A stretch of DNA of 64,000 bases from Lampris incognitus (taxonomy: Eukaryota > Chordata > Actinopteri > Lampriformes > Lampridae), in NCBI RefSeq assembly GCF_029633865.1, contig NC_079215.1, positions 55,393,457 to 55,457,456 of the forward strand. Direction: 5' to 3'. Shown piece after piece: positions 57,101-61,700 of the stretch. The stretch's first letter is position 1. Every line of letters starts with the position of its first letter. A program made the position numbers and the translations under genes. The notes under the pieces were generated by a model. The model had not been told where the DNA came from, did no database searches, and saw only the letters and a program-made list of their open reading frames with translations.

Positions 57101-58641
57101 AGAGAGGCCCACCACACACCCACTCACAAACTCACCAGAGCCGAGCAGAGAATTGCCACGGCTTGTAGAGAAACTGCAAATGGAGGAGAAAGAAGAAGAG
57201 GAGGTGGTGGTAGCAGAGGGAAGGGTGGAGGGGAAGGTGGGGTGGGGAATTGAGGTTGGGCTGGGGTACAGCGGGGAAGTTAAGGCTGGCGGAGGAGGTG
57301 CAGAGTGGTGGTGGTGGTGATGGCGCTCAGCCTCCTCCCTGCGCTCCCGGTTCTTGCTCCCCCGTGGGCGCCCTGGACCGTGGCGGCTCTTCTTGTTGCC
57401 GCGGTGCCGCCTCTCTCTGAGCAATGGTGGGGGTGTGGCTTTGTCATCCACGCTTGCCTCCTCCAGGATAGGTGGGGTGGTCAGGTGGGAGGGCTTGCAG
57501 AGTGACTTGGAAGGTTTGTAGTCCCCCGAAGAGGATAACTTGCGGATCTTGCTGCTGCTGCCCAGACTGGAGGAGGAGGTGATGCGCATGATGGATCCGA
57601 AAGTGGAGATGGTGACCTTGGTCTCAAAAGGGCTGCCATTGCCCTCTGACCTTTCGTGGCCCTGCAACCCGGTGAGGGGGCCATCGGCAGGTGTTAGCGC
57701 TGGGGGTTTATGATATTTATCGTCTTCTTCTTCCCCTTCCTCCTCTTCTTCTTCCCCCTCTTTCTCCTCCTGTTTTTCATCTTCCTCCTCTTCCTCCTCC
57801 TGCACCACTGTTCTCCTGTGACGCTCTTTGCGGTCCTCACTGCTATGGTCATCACCTCCACGGTCATGGTCACGCTCGAGGTGGGAAGAAGAGAATTGGT
57901 GAAAGTCTTGAGCAGACGACAGGGAGCCACCTAAGTACAAAAAACAGAAACACAATATATAGAGCTAGCATGGGTGAATTACATGGTTCTCATCTGGTTT
58001 GGCTGAAGTGGCTCTACTTCTCCCCAAGACATAAACTGTGGAGTGCCTCAAGATTCCATTCTAGGTCTTATATTGGTCTCCCTTTGCTACCTGTGTTGAA
58101 TGGACTGGACGAGCAGGAGGAGGAGGAGCAACTCTTGCCAGTACTTCCTGTCTTCTTACTGCGATGACCCAGGCTGTGACAGCTCAGCTTCTTTGCCTTG
58201 CTTTCACTGTCCTTGACGCTGTGGTGGCTGGAGGAGAGCTGAACACATGAAGGAGTCATATGACAGGCTAGGTTTTGGGTAAATGAGGTTTTTCTGCATC
58301 TGCTATTGGTATATATATTGTCCTTGTCTAAGACTTTACAATTGATTAACAGTTCATTCAATGTATTTGCAAATTACTTGAGCAAGTTAAATTGTTTGTT
58401 GCCAGTTTACTTGAACAATTTTTTTTTTTTTTTTTTGCTGGCTGAAACACTTCTGCATTGAGGCTATGAGCACACAGTCGTTTAAGTCTAAAAATTTCTC
58501 ACACTTTGGCCACTGGTTTAGGACTGCCTAATTTCTCATACTATTGGCTTTTACCTTCTCTAAATTGCTGGTCATTGAAGAGCCCAGGCTATCAGAGGAC
58601 TTCTTGTGGCGCTCCTTTGGCCTCATCTTGTCCTTGTGGCT
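21099..58641 (-). CDS. mllt6: mllt6 (AF17), 13 coding exons, N-terminal exons outside window
   Basis: Nuclear chromatin cofactor of the AF10/AF17 family. N-terminal PHD fingers (not in this window) read histone H3, and the C-terminal octapeptide-motif/leucine-zipper region binds the H3K79 methyltransferase DOT1L. Exons 5' to 3': 58555-58641, 58091-58238, 57136-57930, 56329-56528, 50244-50349, 43291-43357, 31117-31265, 26945-27145, 25424-25500, 24329-24699, 23912-24005, 21247-21450, 21099-21134. Every junction is GT-AG and in frame. The sum is 2535 nt, 844 codons plus TAA. Order of landmarks: Lys-rich and Ser-rich segments, acidic run, AT-hook-like GPGRPRGSK, Ser/Pro region, [18 protein letters not shown], leucine zipper, Gln-rich C-terminus. 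AF17 rather than AF10 is shown by EMGVNIVEML and by cisd3/pcgf2 synteny. The introns carry at least a dozen transposable elements. Confidence 0.95.
21247..21450 (-). CDS. mllt6: mllt6 exon: Gln-rich YQML segment
   Basis: A 204-nt, phase 0-0 exon. It encodes [20 protein letters not shown], then a Ser/Ala/Pro-rich stretch to [13 protein letters not shown] before GTGAGT. It corresponds to TVVYQMIQQ-QQKRELQRLQ in human AF17 but is shorter, lacking the poly-Ala region. Confidence 0.93.
21735..22085 (+). mobile_element. SINE family B, 3' truncated
   Basis: Head GGCGTCTGGGTAGCGTAGCG with box B GGTTCGAATTTCC, body GTGAGTATGTGACCCGGTCG, and a G-run at about 21935-21948. It ends abruptly at GATCAGCAGAG without the usual tail. 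Confidence 0.87.
22590..23520 (+). mobile_element. Penelope-like element, 3' part with GIY-YIG endonuclease, interrupted
   Basis: Before the MITE the frame reads [20 protein letters not shown], then HKQSNIVY. After the MITE it resumes with [18 protein letters not shown], then [11 protein letters not shown] and, in a second frame, [20 protein letters not shown] and [14 protein letters not shown]...YIGET is the GIY-YIG nuclease signature of Penelope-like retroelements. The 3' end has the family's GATGAGTGATGAAACGTTTC and GATGAACTGATTCAACTTTC blocks. The RT part is missing and the frame is broken. Confidence 0.88.
22762..22967. mobile_element. hAT-type MITE inserted in the Penelope-like ORF
   Basis: A 206-bp foldback with ends CAGGGGTGTCAAACTCCAGG and the complementary CCTGGAGTTTGACACCCCTG. 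Long internal complementarity is visible (GTGTCTGCAGGTATTTGTTG, and CAACAAATACCTGCAGACAC). Flanks GTGTACGT (22754-22761) and GTGTATGC (22968-22975) look like a diverged 8-bp target duplication. Confidence 0.9.
23698..23896. repeat. 20-bp minisatellite beside an mllt6 splice donor
   Basis: About ten tandem copies of GGTTAAGCTAACAGTGGCAY with point variants (AAGGTAAC, AATGGGGGC, CACTGTT). The array ends only 15 bp past the intron side of the donor of the exon at 23912-24005. Confidence 0.95.
23912..24005 (-). CDS. mllt6: mllt6 exon: polyglutamine segment
   Basis: A 94-nt exon starting after TTTTCTTGCAG. It completes a Pro codon and then encodes [31 protein letters not shown]. It matches the LTEQQ-LLQQQEQQLQQ block of human AF17. 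Confidence 0.93.
24329..24699 (-). CDS. mllt6: mllt6 exon: Ser/Pro/Gly-rich segment
   Basis: A 371-nt exon encoding [20 protein letters not shown], then [22 protein letters not shown] and a Pro/Leu-rich end to LPKSVSP. It ends with two bases of a split Pro codon. It aligns with [20 protein letters not shown] and the LNGLLGGLNG repeat region of AF17. Confidence 0.93.
25424..25500 (-). CDS. mllt6: mllt6 short exon with conserved KSP block
   Basis: A 77-nt exon after TTGTCCTTAG. It completes an Asp codon and encodes [20 protein letters not shown] then ITSSE. It matches DSLSTSKSPPGKSSLGLDNS of AF17. It has no ATG and is recognised by homology, phase and splice sites. Confidence 0.9.
25780..26905 (-). 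mobile_element. LINE (L2-like) 3' part, copy 1
   Basis: Minus strand: residues of RT in several frames, including [20 protein letters not shown] (motif B) and the 3' region. The 3' tail is AT-rich, ending in AATGTTTATTATTATCATT. It is the same subfamily as the plus-strand copy at 46000-48060, sharing [20 protein letters not shown]-type sequence. Confidence 0.88.
26945..27145 (-). CDS. mllt6: mllt6 exon: leucine zipper
   Basis: A 201-nt exon starting with the last two bases of Ile. It encodes [38 protein letters not shown] and AVPFPPQ, a heptad leucine zipper nearly identical to human AF17/AF10, where it mediates DOT1L binding. The remainder ([20 protein letters not shown]) diverges from mammals. 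Confidence 0.97.
27590..29006 (+). mobile_element. LINE (I/Jockey-like) 3' half
   Basis: RT pieces: [10 protein letters not shown] (motif A), [20 protein letters not shown] (motif B), LFADGTIFF (motif C with Asp-Asp altered to Asp-Gly). They are followed by [17 protein letters not shown] and a 160-codon open C-terminus (28258-28740) with [14 protein letters not shown]. The 3' end carries AATAATGAAATGAAATGA repeats. The altered catalytic pair shows it is inactive. Confidence 0.87.
29088..29560 (+). mobile_element. Probable LINE C-terminal fragment, clade unclear
   Basis: Encodes [35 protein letters not shown] and a Cys/Gly-rich end. This resembles the extreme C-terminus of a teleost retrotransposon RT polyprotein. 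No RT core is present here. Confidence 0.45.
29561..29978. other. Unassigned mllt6 intron sequence
   Basis: No exon or repeat recognised. Confidence 0.35.
29979..30055. repeat. 77-nt near-perfect hairpin
   Basis: Arms 29979-30014 and 30020-30055 (36 bp, two mismatches) enclose a 5-nt centre. The outer ends are ATTAAAACTAGCACTCCCAC and its complement. It could be a short MITE with a TA or TTAA target, or simply an inverted duplication. It abuts a LINE insertion. Confidence 0.9.
30056..31082 (+). mobile_element. LINE (CR1/L2-like) C-terminal RT and 3' end
   Basis: Motif C region [23 protein letters not shown]-type sequence, then a 173-codon open stretch (30319-30840) with [20 protein letters not shown] and [10 protein letters not shown]. 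The 3' end is CAGGGATGAATAAAGTATTC plus TGATTCTGATT repeats. It ends about 35 bp from the mllt6 exon at 31117-31265. Confidence 0.9.
31117..31265 (-). CDS. mllt6: mllt6 exon: octapeptide-motif region before the zipper
   Basis: A 149-nt exon. It encodes [20 protein letters not shown], then [17 protein letters not shown], and ends with the first base of Ile. It aligns with SPISSLPALFDQ and MEQLLEKQGDGEAGVN of human AF17. The entry codon (Gln) is shared with the 43291-43357 exon. Confidence 0.95.
31437..31570 (-). mobile_element. SINE family B, head fragment
   Basis: Only the tRNA-like head and first body block are present: GAGGAGGCGCTAGTGCAGC, CGGGGATTCGAACCGGCGAT and CATGCTACCCGGATGCCC. Confidence 0.85.
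31571..32829. repeat. Unassigned sequence with a ~68-bp direct repeat
   Basis: Segments 32051-32118 and 32401-32470 match (CTTCACA..., GGCAT.AGTCACATA.CTTGTC, GCATCTCTCCA) and are spaced 350 bp apart. The intervening DNA is AT-rich. It may be an unrecognised LTR or a tandem duplication. No ORF of note. Confidence 0.5.
32830..34250 (+). mobile_element. LINE 5' part with APE-type endonuclease, decayed
   Basis: The 5' region has CCATCTTAACGTGGTGGAGG, then [60 protein letters not shown] and [22 protein letters not shown] and the later Asp/His block are endonuclease/exonuclease/phosphatase motifs. Frames break near 33520, 33600 and 33790. No RT follows, so it is 3' truncated. Confidence 0.85.
33156..33190. 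repeat. 35-bp perfect palindrome with one-base centre
   Basis: Arms CATTGCACCCTACCCCA and TGGGGTAGGGTGCAATG pair perfectly around A33173. It lies in the 5' region of the LINE at 32830. Confidence 0.95.
34325..37360 (+). mobile_element. Ty3/gypsy pol (RT, RNase H, integrase), disrupted
   Basis: Order: RT start [14 protein letters not shown]...[11 protein letters not shown] (34360-34500), a foreign ~700-bp block, then [32 protein letters not shown] (usual YLDDIIVFS, catalytic Asp-Asp lost), [20 protein letters not shown], and RNase H remnant [19 protein letters not shown]. Integrase follows: zinc-binding [19 protein letters not shown], core [24 protein letters not shown] and [12 protein letters not shown]. 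Frameshifts occur near 36120, 36740, 36900 and 37050. No flanking LTR pair was identified. Order RT-RH-INT is that of Ty3/gypsy. Confidence 0.88.
34510..35195. other. Non-coding block inside the gypsy RT, possible solo LTR
   Basis: About 690 bp of AT-rich, non-coding DNA separates two RT segments. It ends with AATTCAATAAAACAAGACT, an LTR-like poly(A) region. Its ends were not defined with confidence. Confidence 0.4.
37560..37632 (+). mobile_element. SINE with conserved GAGACGTTAAA core, 5' half
   Basis: Contains TTCAGATGAGACGTTAAAAC and GTGGTCATTAAAGATCCCAT, blocks widely conserved in vertebrate SINEs of the V-SINE/HE1 type (tentative name). It breaks at ATGGTGC and resumes at 38452. Confidence 0.65.
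37633..38451. mobile_element. Unidentified ~820-bp insertion splitting a SINE
   Basis: It sits between ATGGTGC (37630-37636) and ATGGCAC (38458-38464), a possible diverged target duplication. Inside are ~65-bp direct repeats at 37643-37712 and 38282-38345 (CCTGGAACAGGGGAAGAAAT, ...CTGTATTAAT). No protein of a known element was seen. Confidence 0.5.
38452..38757 (+). mobile_element. SINE with conserved core, 3' half
   Basis: Continues as GGCACTTATCGAAAAGAGTA, GTGTCCTGGTAAAATCCCC, GGTGCAAAATGGCTGCCGT, AAGCACTTTGGGTGTC and TATAAATGTAATCCATTA with an ATT-rich tail. The tail is the L2-like 3' end used by such SINEs. Confidence 0.75.
38758..40025. other. Unassigned intron sequence with dispersed-repeat fragments
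   Basis: Contains a SINE family B tail fragment at 39015-39070 (CGGCCAATTACCCCACTCTT), fragments of an unnamed repeat at 39190-39620 (see findings) and an (AAT)n microsatellite at 39955-39985. No exon seen. Confidence 0.5.
40026..40735 (+). mobile_element. Non-autonomous LINE-derived element, left arm of inverted pair
   Basis: Starts CTTCCGGTGTGGGAAGATGG, followed by GC-rich sequence typical of a teleost LINE 5' UTR (GCGGCGGCCTCACCCAGTAT, CCATGCAGACCGGCAG). It joins directly to a LINE-like 3' tail (TTGCACTGATGTGGGCTGGG, TTTCGTTTCATTTCATGTG). The RT is absent. Confidence 0.7.
40918..41060 (+). mobile_element. tRNA-like SINE, family C, second copy
   Basis: GTAACACGCACGGACAAGTA, GACCCTTTAGTCGACTGGTT and box B-like AGTTCGCGTCCCGGCTG match the copy at 10797-10935. 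It lies in the spacer of the inverted pair. Confidence 0.65.
41238..42088 (-). mobile_element. Non-autonomous LINE-derived element, right arm of inverted pair
   Basis: Reverse complement of the 40026-40735 sequence: the tail at 41270-41440 (CATGAAATGAAACGAAACAT, GCAGTGCAACACAAAGACAA) and the GC-rich 5' region to CTTCCCACACC at 42080-42088. Parts of the 5' region are repeated (about 41470-41640 and 41750-41920, and AACATGAATTCACGC/AAAGTGAATTTGCGC). Confidence 0.7.
42089..42945. other. Unassigned mllt6 intron sequence
   Basis: No exon seen. The 42740-42900 part (ACTGTATTGATCCCTGTGGA, then CCATGCCTCGGTCAAGGGCA) resembles common dispersed fish repeat sequence. Confidence 0.4.
42946..43240 (+). 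mobile_element. RTE-like LINE fragment
   Basis: Matches 53400-53670 of the larger RTE copy (GAGTTTAAATACTAGGGGTC, GTTGTGAGACCAGCTATGTT, ATGGTTTGGAGACAGTGGCA). It ends about 50 bp from the mllt6 exon at 43291-43357. Confidence 0.85.
43291..43357 (-). CDS. mllt6: mllt6 67-nt microexon
   Basis: Between CTTTTTCTTCCCCAG and GTAAGCC on the minus strand. It completes a Glu codon, encodes [20 protein letters not shown] and S, and leaves CA, which joins G of the next exon to make Gln. It matches PDLEDCSFRCRGTSPQESLS in human AF17, where the junction codon is Met. It bridges the phase gap between the 50244 and 31117 exons, which independently supports the call. Confidence 0.93.
43670..45110 (+). mobile_element. 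LINE (CR1/L2-like), RT N-terminal half
   Basis: A pre-RT spacer in a 214-codon stretch (43669-44313) with [22 protein letters not shown] blocks follow: [57 protein letters not shown], motif [14 protein letters not shown] (Asp replaced by Gly), and [15 protein letters not shown] (motif B, Gly lost). Stops and frame changes make it inactive. Confidence 0.87.
45130..45578 (-). mobile_element. SINE family B, near complete
   Basis: Tail CCAGCCAATTACCCCACTCT, a short local duplication (CAGACTACCACAGACTACTG), body, and head CTGCTACACCACCGGGATGC. It is inserted between two LINEs. Confidence 0.87.
45590..48060 (+). mobile_element. LINE (L2-like), copy 2, long
   Basis: The end of the endonuclease domain ([19 protein letters not shown]) is interrupted by a SINE A tail at 45755-45850. 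A 264-codon open spacer/RT segment follows (45982-46776, [20 protein letters not shown]). Then motif [14 protein letters not shown], motif [21 protein letters not shown], intact motif [12 protein letters not shown] and [20 protein letters not shown]. Its 3' end is near 48060. Only a few frame changes and stops separate the pieces. Confidence 0.9.
45755..45850 (-). mobile_element. SINE family A tail nested in LINE
   Basis: CCATCCATTATCCAAGCTGC, TTATTCCAGCAGTCATTGGG and CAGGGAGAAACCTTGGAC are the reversed 3' part of the SINE at 2031-2400. Confidence 0.75.
48061..49240. other. Unassigned intron sequence with a SINE/L2-type tail
   Basis: No exon seen. At 48936-48995 a tail GTGTCTAGAAAAGCCCTATA, TAAATGTAATG(ATT)n is an L2/SINE 3' end. 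The 48840-48920 part (CCAATGGGTGATGTCAGACG, CAGTCTATGGGT) resembles a common fish dispersed repeat. Confidence 0.45.
49245..49640 (+). mobile_element. RTE-like LINE, 3' end fragment
   Basis: Matches 53625-53990 of the larger copy: [77 protein letters not shown] and the AAGAAAAAGA tail. Confidence 0.9.
49641..50243. other. Unassigned mllt6 intron sequence
   Basis: No exon seen. A piece at 49965-50035 (GGGTATTTGTGACTTAG, AATCAAAAAGGACATTTG) belongs to the unnamed repeat family described in the findings. Confidence 0.4.
50244..50349 (-). CDS. mllt6: mllt6 exon: Ser/Thr/Leu-rich segment
   Basis: A 106-nt exon after TGTCTTTCAG. It encodes [35 protein letters not shown] and ends with G of a split Glu codon before GTAAGAATG. 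It aligns with STTQVFSLAGSTFS and NPLLSQAESS of AF17. Confidence 0.88.
50645..50880. repeat. Penelope-like termini in inverted (head-to-head) array
   Basis: Left arm 50648-50745 contains GTTGAATCAGTTCATC and GGGAGAAACATTTCATCACT. Right arm 50760-50850 contains GATGAGTGATGAAACGTTTC and GATGAACTGATTCAACTTTG. They are complementary over about 90 bp with a ~15-bp spacer. Both match the 3' end of the Penelope-like element at 23400-23520. Confidence 0.9.
50902..54018 (+). mobile_element. RTE-like LINE, near full length, with target duplication
   Basis: A 3.1-kb element flanked by GAACACAGCAA at 50891-50901 and 54019-54029. Endonuclease: [40 protein letters not shown]. The linker region contains [10 protein letters not shown] is largely one open stretch of 253 codons (52770-53531): [20 protein letters not shown], motif [14 protein letters not shown], motif [18 protein letters not shown], motif [13 protein letters not shown] (usual FADD). 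Stops or frame changes near 51548, 51630, 52000, 52250, 52370 and 53531 make it inactive. It ends CGACCCC-type sequence plus AGTAGTAGTAG. Fragments of the same family lie at 11840, 42946 and 49245. Confidence 0.93.
54030..54649. other. Unassigned mllt6 intron sequence
   Basis: No exon or repeat recognised. The minus-strand ORF at 54332-54547 has no recognised match. Confidence 0.35.
54650..55050 (-). mobile_element. SINE family B, first of a cluster of three
   Basis: A G-rich stretch (54642-54662) and CCGGCCAATTACCCCACTCT mark the tail. The head ends at GTGTTGGTAGGCAACTG, losing the last few bases. Confidence 0.87.
55095..55484 (-). mobile_element. SINE family B, second of cluster, internally deleted
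   Basis: Tail CTCGGCCAATTACCCCACTC, a 14-base G run near 55183-55197, and head GCTATCCGGACACCCG. About 40 bp of the body near 55400 (CCACAATTGTGTCTGTAGGG) is shortened relative to other copies. Confidence 0.87.
55722..56165 (+). mobile_element. SINE family B, third of cluster, opposite orientation
   Basis: Head GGTGTCTGGGTGGCATAGCG, box B GGTTCGAATCCCTG, tail GGTAATTGGCCAAGAACAAT. It carries an insertion of about 30 bp (TACAAGCCCAGCTAACTCAG) in the AAAAGAA-GCAGCTGGCG region. Confidence 0.87.
56329..56528 (-). CDS. mllt6: mllt6 exon with in-frame triplicated 11-residue unit
   Basis: A 200-nt exon. It completes Gly and encodes [20 protein letters not shown], then [25 protein letters not shown] and [11 protein letters not shown]. 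Human AF17 has one unit here (IYTSNKDPISHSGGMLRAVC, STPLSSSLLG). Three 33-nt copies of LG-GVCS-PLS are present. Confidence 0.93.
57136..57930 (-). CDS. mllt6: mllt6 largest exon: acidic run, AT-hook-like motif, His run
   Basis: A 795-nt exon entered and left in phase 1. Order: [13 protein letters not shown], basic/His segment, an almost pure Glu/Asp run (57715-57805), [65 protein letters not shown] (AT-hook-like core), six His, and a Pro/Ser/Thr-rich end. FxTKV-x-S-FG-IMR and [11 protein letters not shown] match human AF17. The long acidic run and His run are differences from the mammalian protein. Confidence 0.96.
58091..58238 (-). CDS. mllt6: mllt6 exon: Ser/Lys-rich segment
   Basis: A 148-nt exon after GTGTTCAG. 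It encodes [36 protein letters not shown] and a Cys/Ser run to SSPFNT plus one base. It matches GKKSSSHSLSHKGKKLSSGK and SSGGPF in AF17. Confidence 0.92.
58555..58641 (-). CDS. mllt6: mllt6 exon: Lys/Arg-rich segment
   Basis: An 87-nt, phase 0-0 exon between TCTTTTTAG and GTAAAAG. It encodes [20 protein letters not shown] and SSMTSNLEK, matching SRKDKERLKQKHKKRPESPP of AF17 just after the PHD region. It is the most 5' mllt6 exon in the window. Confidence 0.85.
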
Positions 58642-58721
58642 CTAAAAAGACAGTAATACACAGAACTCACTTTGGACTGTATAAGGGGACAAAGGCTCAA
58701 CATGCCATGAAAAATAGTGGT

Positions 58722-61700
58722 TACCCTGGATGTAACTCCAGTTCTATGAGCACATGTGTAGTAGTAGTATGAGGTATACCAACAGTGAAGTCCTCCAACG
58801 GACTTCACTCTTGGTATACCCCATCAAGGCTCTGCCTCAGCACCTGAGAAAGATCTTTGCACTTGCCCAATTAGGTGATAGGAGCCAGACCATGCCCCAC
58901 CCCCTACAAAACCCCAGTGTCTCTGCTGCTCATCTCGCTTTGAAACTCAGAAACAAAACCAGCTGGGCTTGTAGTTAGAGGGCTATGTACGTACTCATAG
59001 AACTGGAGTTACAGCCAGGGTAACTACTATTTCTATGTACATGCTCTGCCCTTTAACTGGCTTCACTATTGGTTCACATCTAAGGTGAATGCTGTTAGAG
59101 GTGAGTGTACTCCCTGCTGGGCCCGGATGGACACTAGTCTAACACCCACCAAAACATTAACATACATAGCAGCAGTCCATCTGTTGAGACCCCCCACCAC
59201 CACCACCACCACCCACCCACCCCCTGAAGGTCTCATACTGTACTGCCATAACCAACCAAAGTCTGGACAAAACCAACACCTCAGTCTGCTCCAGATGTGC
59301 CCCCCCCCCCCAGACTGTGTGCCAAGCACAAAATGGGACACCGAGTCAGCAGTCATATCCCTGAGATCTGACTGCATGAAGGTCAAAGTAGAGGAGGCTG
59401 ACAAGCAGATGTCTTCAATTGACACTCTCCTGAAAAGTGCCATAGAGCACACAATGCCTCTAGTAGAGTGCGCCCTGAAGCCCACTGGGGTGAGGCAGTC
59501 CCATTGCATCATAACTCTTGCGGCTTGCATCACAAATCCAGTGAGCGAGCCGCTGCACAGATAGAGAGGCCCCCTGAGACCGACCACCATGGCAGATAAA
59601 CAGCCGGTCGGACATCCTAAAAGTTGCTGTGTGCTCCACATAACAGCAAAGCACTCACACCGGACACAAGGTGTACAGGTGGAGGTGTACAGGAGGAGGA
59701 AAGTACGCTCTCAGATGGATGACCTTCAACCTGAACAAGAAGATGACCTTCAGCCGGGAGGAGGGGTTGGGATGCAGTTCCACCGACCCCTTATTGTCAT
59801 GAACAGACATGCAGGAGGGATGCACATAAATCCCCTACTCTCTTGGTCGATGTAAGAGCCAACAGAAGCGCCGTCTTGATTGACAGAAGCTTCAAATCCG
59901 CCTGACCTAGCGGCTCAAAAGACAGACCAGTCAAACCATCCAGAATTGTCTGCAGGTCCCACCAAGAAACAAAGTGTCGCGTAGGGGTCTCAGCCTGCGG
60001 ATCCCCAACAAGAAGCGTATAACCAAGAGGGGACAACTGACAGTGAAGCAGCCAAATCCATCATGGTCTGCTGTTATTGCTGTTGCAAACACTCCCAAGG
60101 TGGATCAGCAAGGCCACCATCAAACAGGTTCTGTAGGAACTGAAGAACATCCTGCAAAGGGATGGAGTGTGGGTTGAGGTCCCTGGCCTTGCATCAGTCT
60201 GCAAAAATAGCCAGTGCATAGTATAAGCCCTGGAGGTGGAATGGGCATGCACATTCTGAATAGTCACAACAACCATGTCCGGGAGGCCCATGTCACTCAA
60301 TGTCACCCTCTCAACCTCCAAACCATTAAAAGCCATCCCAGAACTGGACACTAGAGGATTGCACCTTCTGCCTGTTGCAGAGCTGTGGTACTGTATCCGA
60401 ACCCTGTGAAGCAGCTGCATCACCAGCTGCAGGGGCGGAAATGTGTACAGCAAGCCAGGAGGCCCCACTGGGTGGGCTAATGCATCCACTCCGAATGGGA
60501 GGGGTGTTGGTTGCTCTTACAGAGAACCACGGGGGATACTTTGCATTCTCCCTGCTCGCAAACATGTCAGCCACCGGTCACCTAAACCATTATCAGACCT
60601 GTTCAGCTATGTCCGGAAAGATGCTCCTTTCTTCCTGGAGAAAGCCCCCTCTGGACATCTGACATGCTGGAATGTGGCGGGCTTTCAAGGAGTGGAGATG
60701 GCGATCTGTGCAAGTCAGGATGGACACTGTCATCCTGTGCAGGGCCAGGGATCTGACGCCTCCTTGTCTGTTCAGATAAGCCACCACAGTGGTGTTGTCT
60801 GATTTCACCATGACATGCTTCCCTTTCAGTAGAGGAGCAAAGTGGTGATGCACCTTCTGAACCACTGTGCGCTCTAATTGGAATACGACAGATGACAAAC
60901 ATAGCTAGCTCATTTGGGAAGCTGCTCGATAGCCGTCTTGTTTTGGTCGCCATCTTTGTCCTGATGGTGGATGGGGTTACCTGCACACAGCCTTCATGAC
61001 TGAGGTCGCTGGTAAAAATGGAAGTGGTGGAACAGCAATGGCGGTAGCCGTCAGTAGGCCGGGGAAAGTCTAACGTTTTAACCTTGGGCCATATGCTAAC
61101 TGAGGCGGCAGGAGGAGGAGGGGAGTGGGCGCTCCGTTTTTGTGGGAGCACCACTCCACTCTCCTGGGCTGAGAGAGTTTTCCACAGTAGTAAATCCATG
61201 AGTGCTGCCCAACGCACGTGCACTCCCAGCTTGGGATGTGCTCGTCGAGGAACTGTGGCAGCAACTCAACCAAAGTGAAATAAAAAGTCTATTAGCCCTA
61301 GAAGAAGCTAGCAAGCTACTCTTAGCTTCATTAGCCCTCCCAGACACCGATGGAGCCAGCCGGCAGCATTTAGCTACATTAGCCTTGCTAGCCGCTAGCC
61401 TCATCATGAATGTGGAGAGCGTGAATGTGGAGTGGATGCTGGAGAAAGGCGGGCAACATGCTCTCCCCTTGCCCCTTATTTGCTTCACCTATAGGTAGGA
61501 AGGTGAGATATCCCCTCCAGCCCAGGTGGGGCGCCTCTTAAGGCTGTCAGCACTAGCATCTGAAACAACCTGAGTATCAGAGTGTGTAGTACTTGGAACT
61601 AATAGAACGAATGGGACCGACCCCCCCCCAACACATGTCTGGCCACAATGGGGGGGGGGGGGCTTGAGCAGGCCAAGGGTGGCTTGTGCTTGGGGTGGTC

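Noticed and set aside
21099-58641. mllt10 (AF10) as identity of the right gene
   Set aside because: The segment before the zipper reads [18 protein letters not shown] as in AF17. AF10 has a different spacer, and cisd3 adjoins MLLT6 in human.
61202-61498. 98-codon plus-strand ORF as a host gene
   Set aside because: It lies within the DIRS-like element between gag-like and RNase H parts. No recognised domain.
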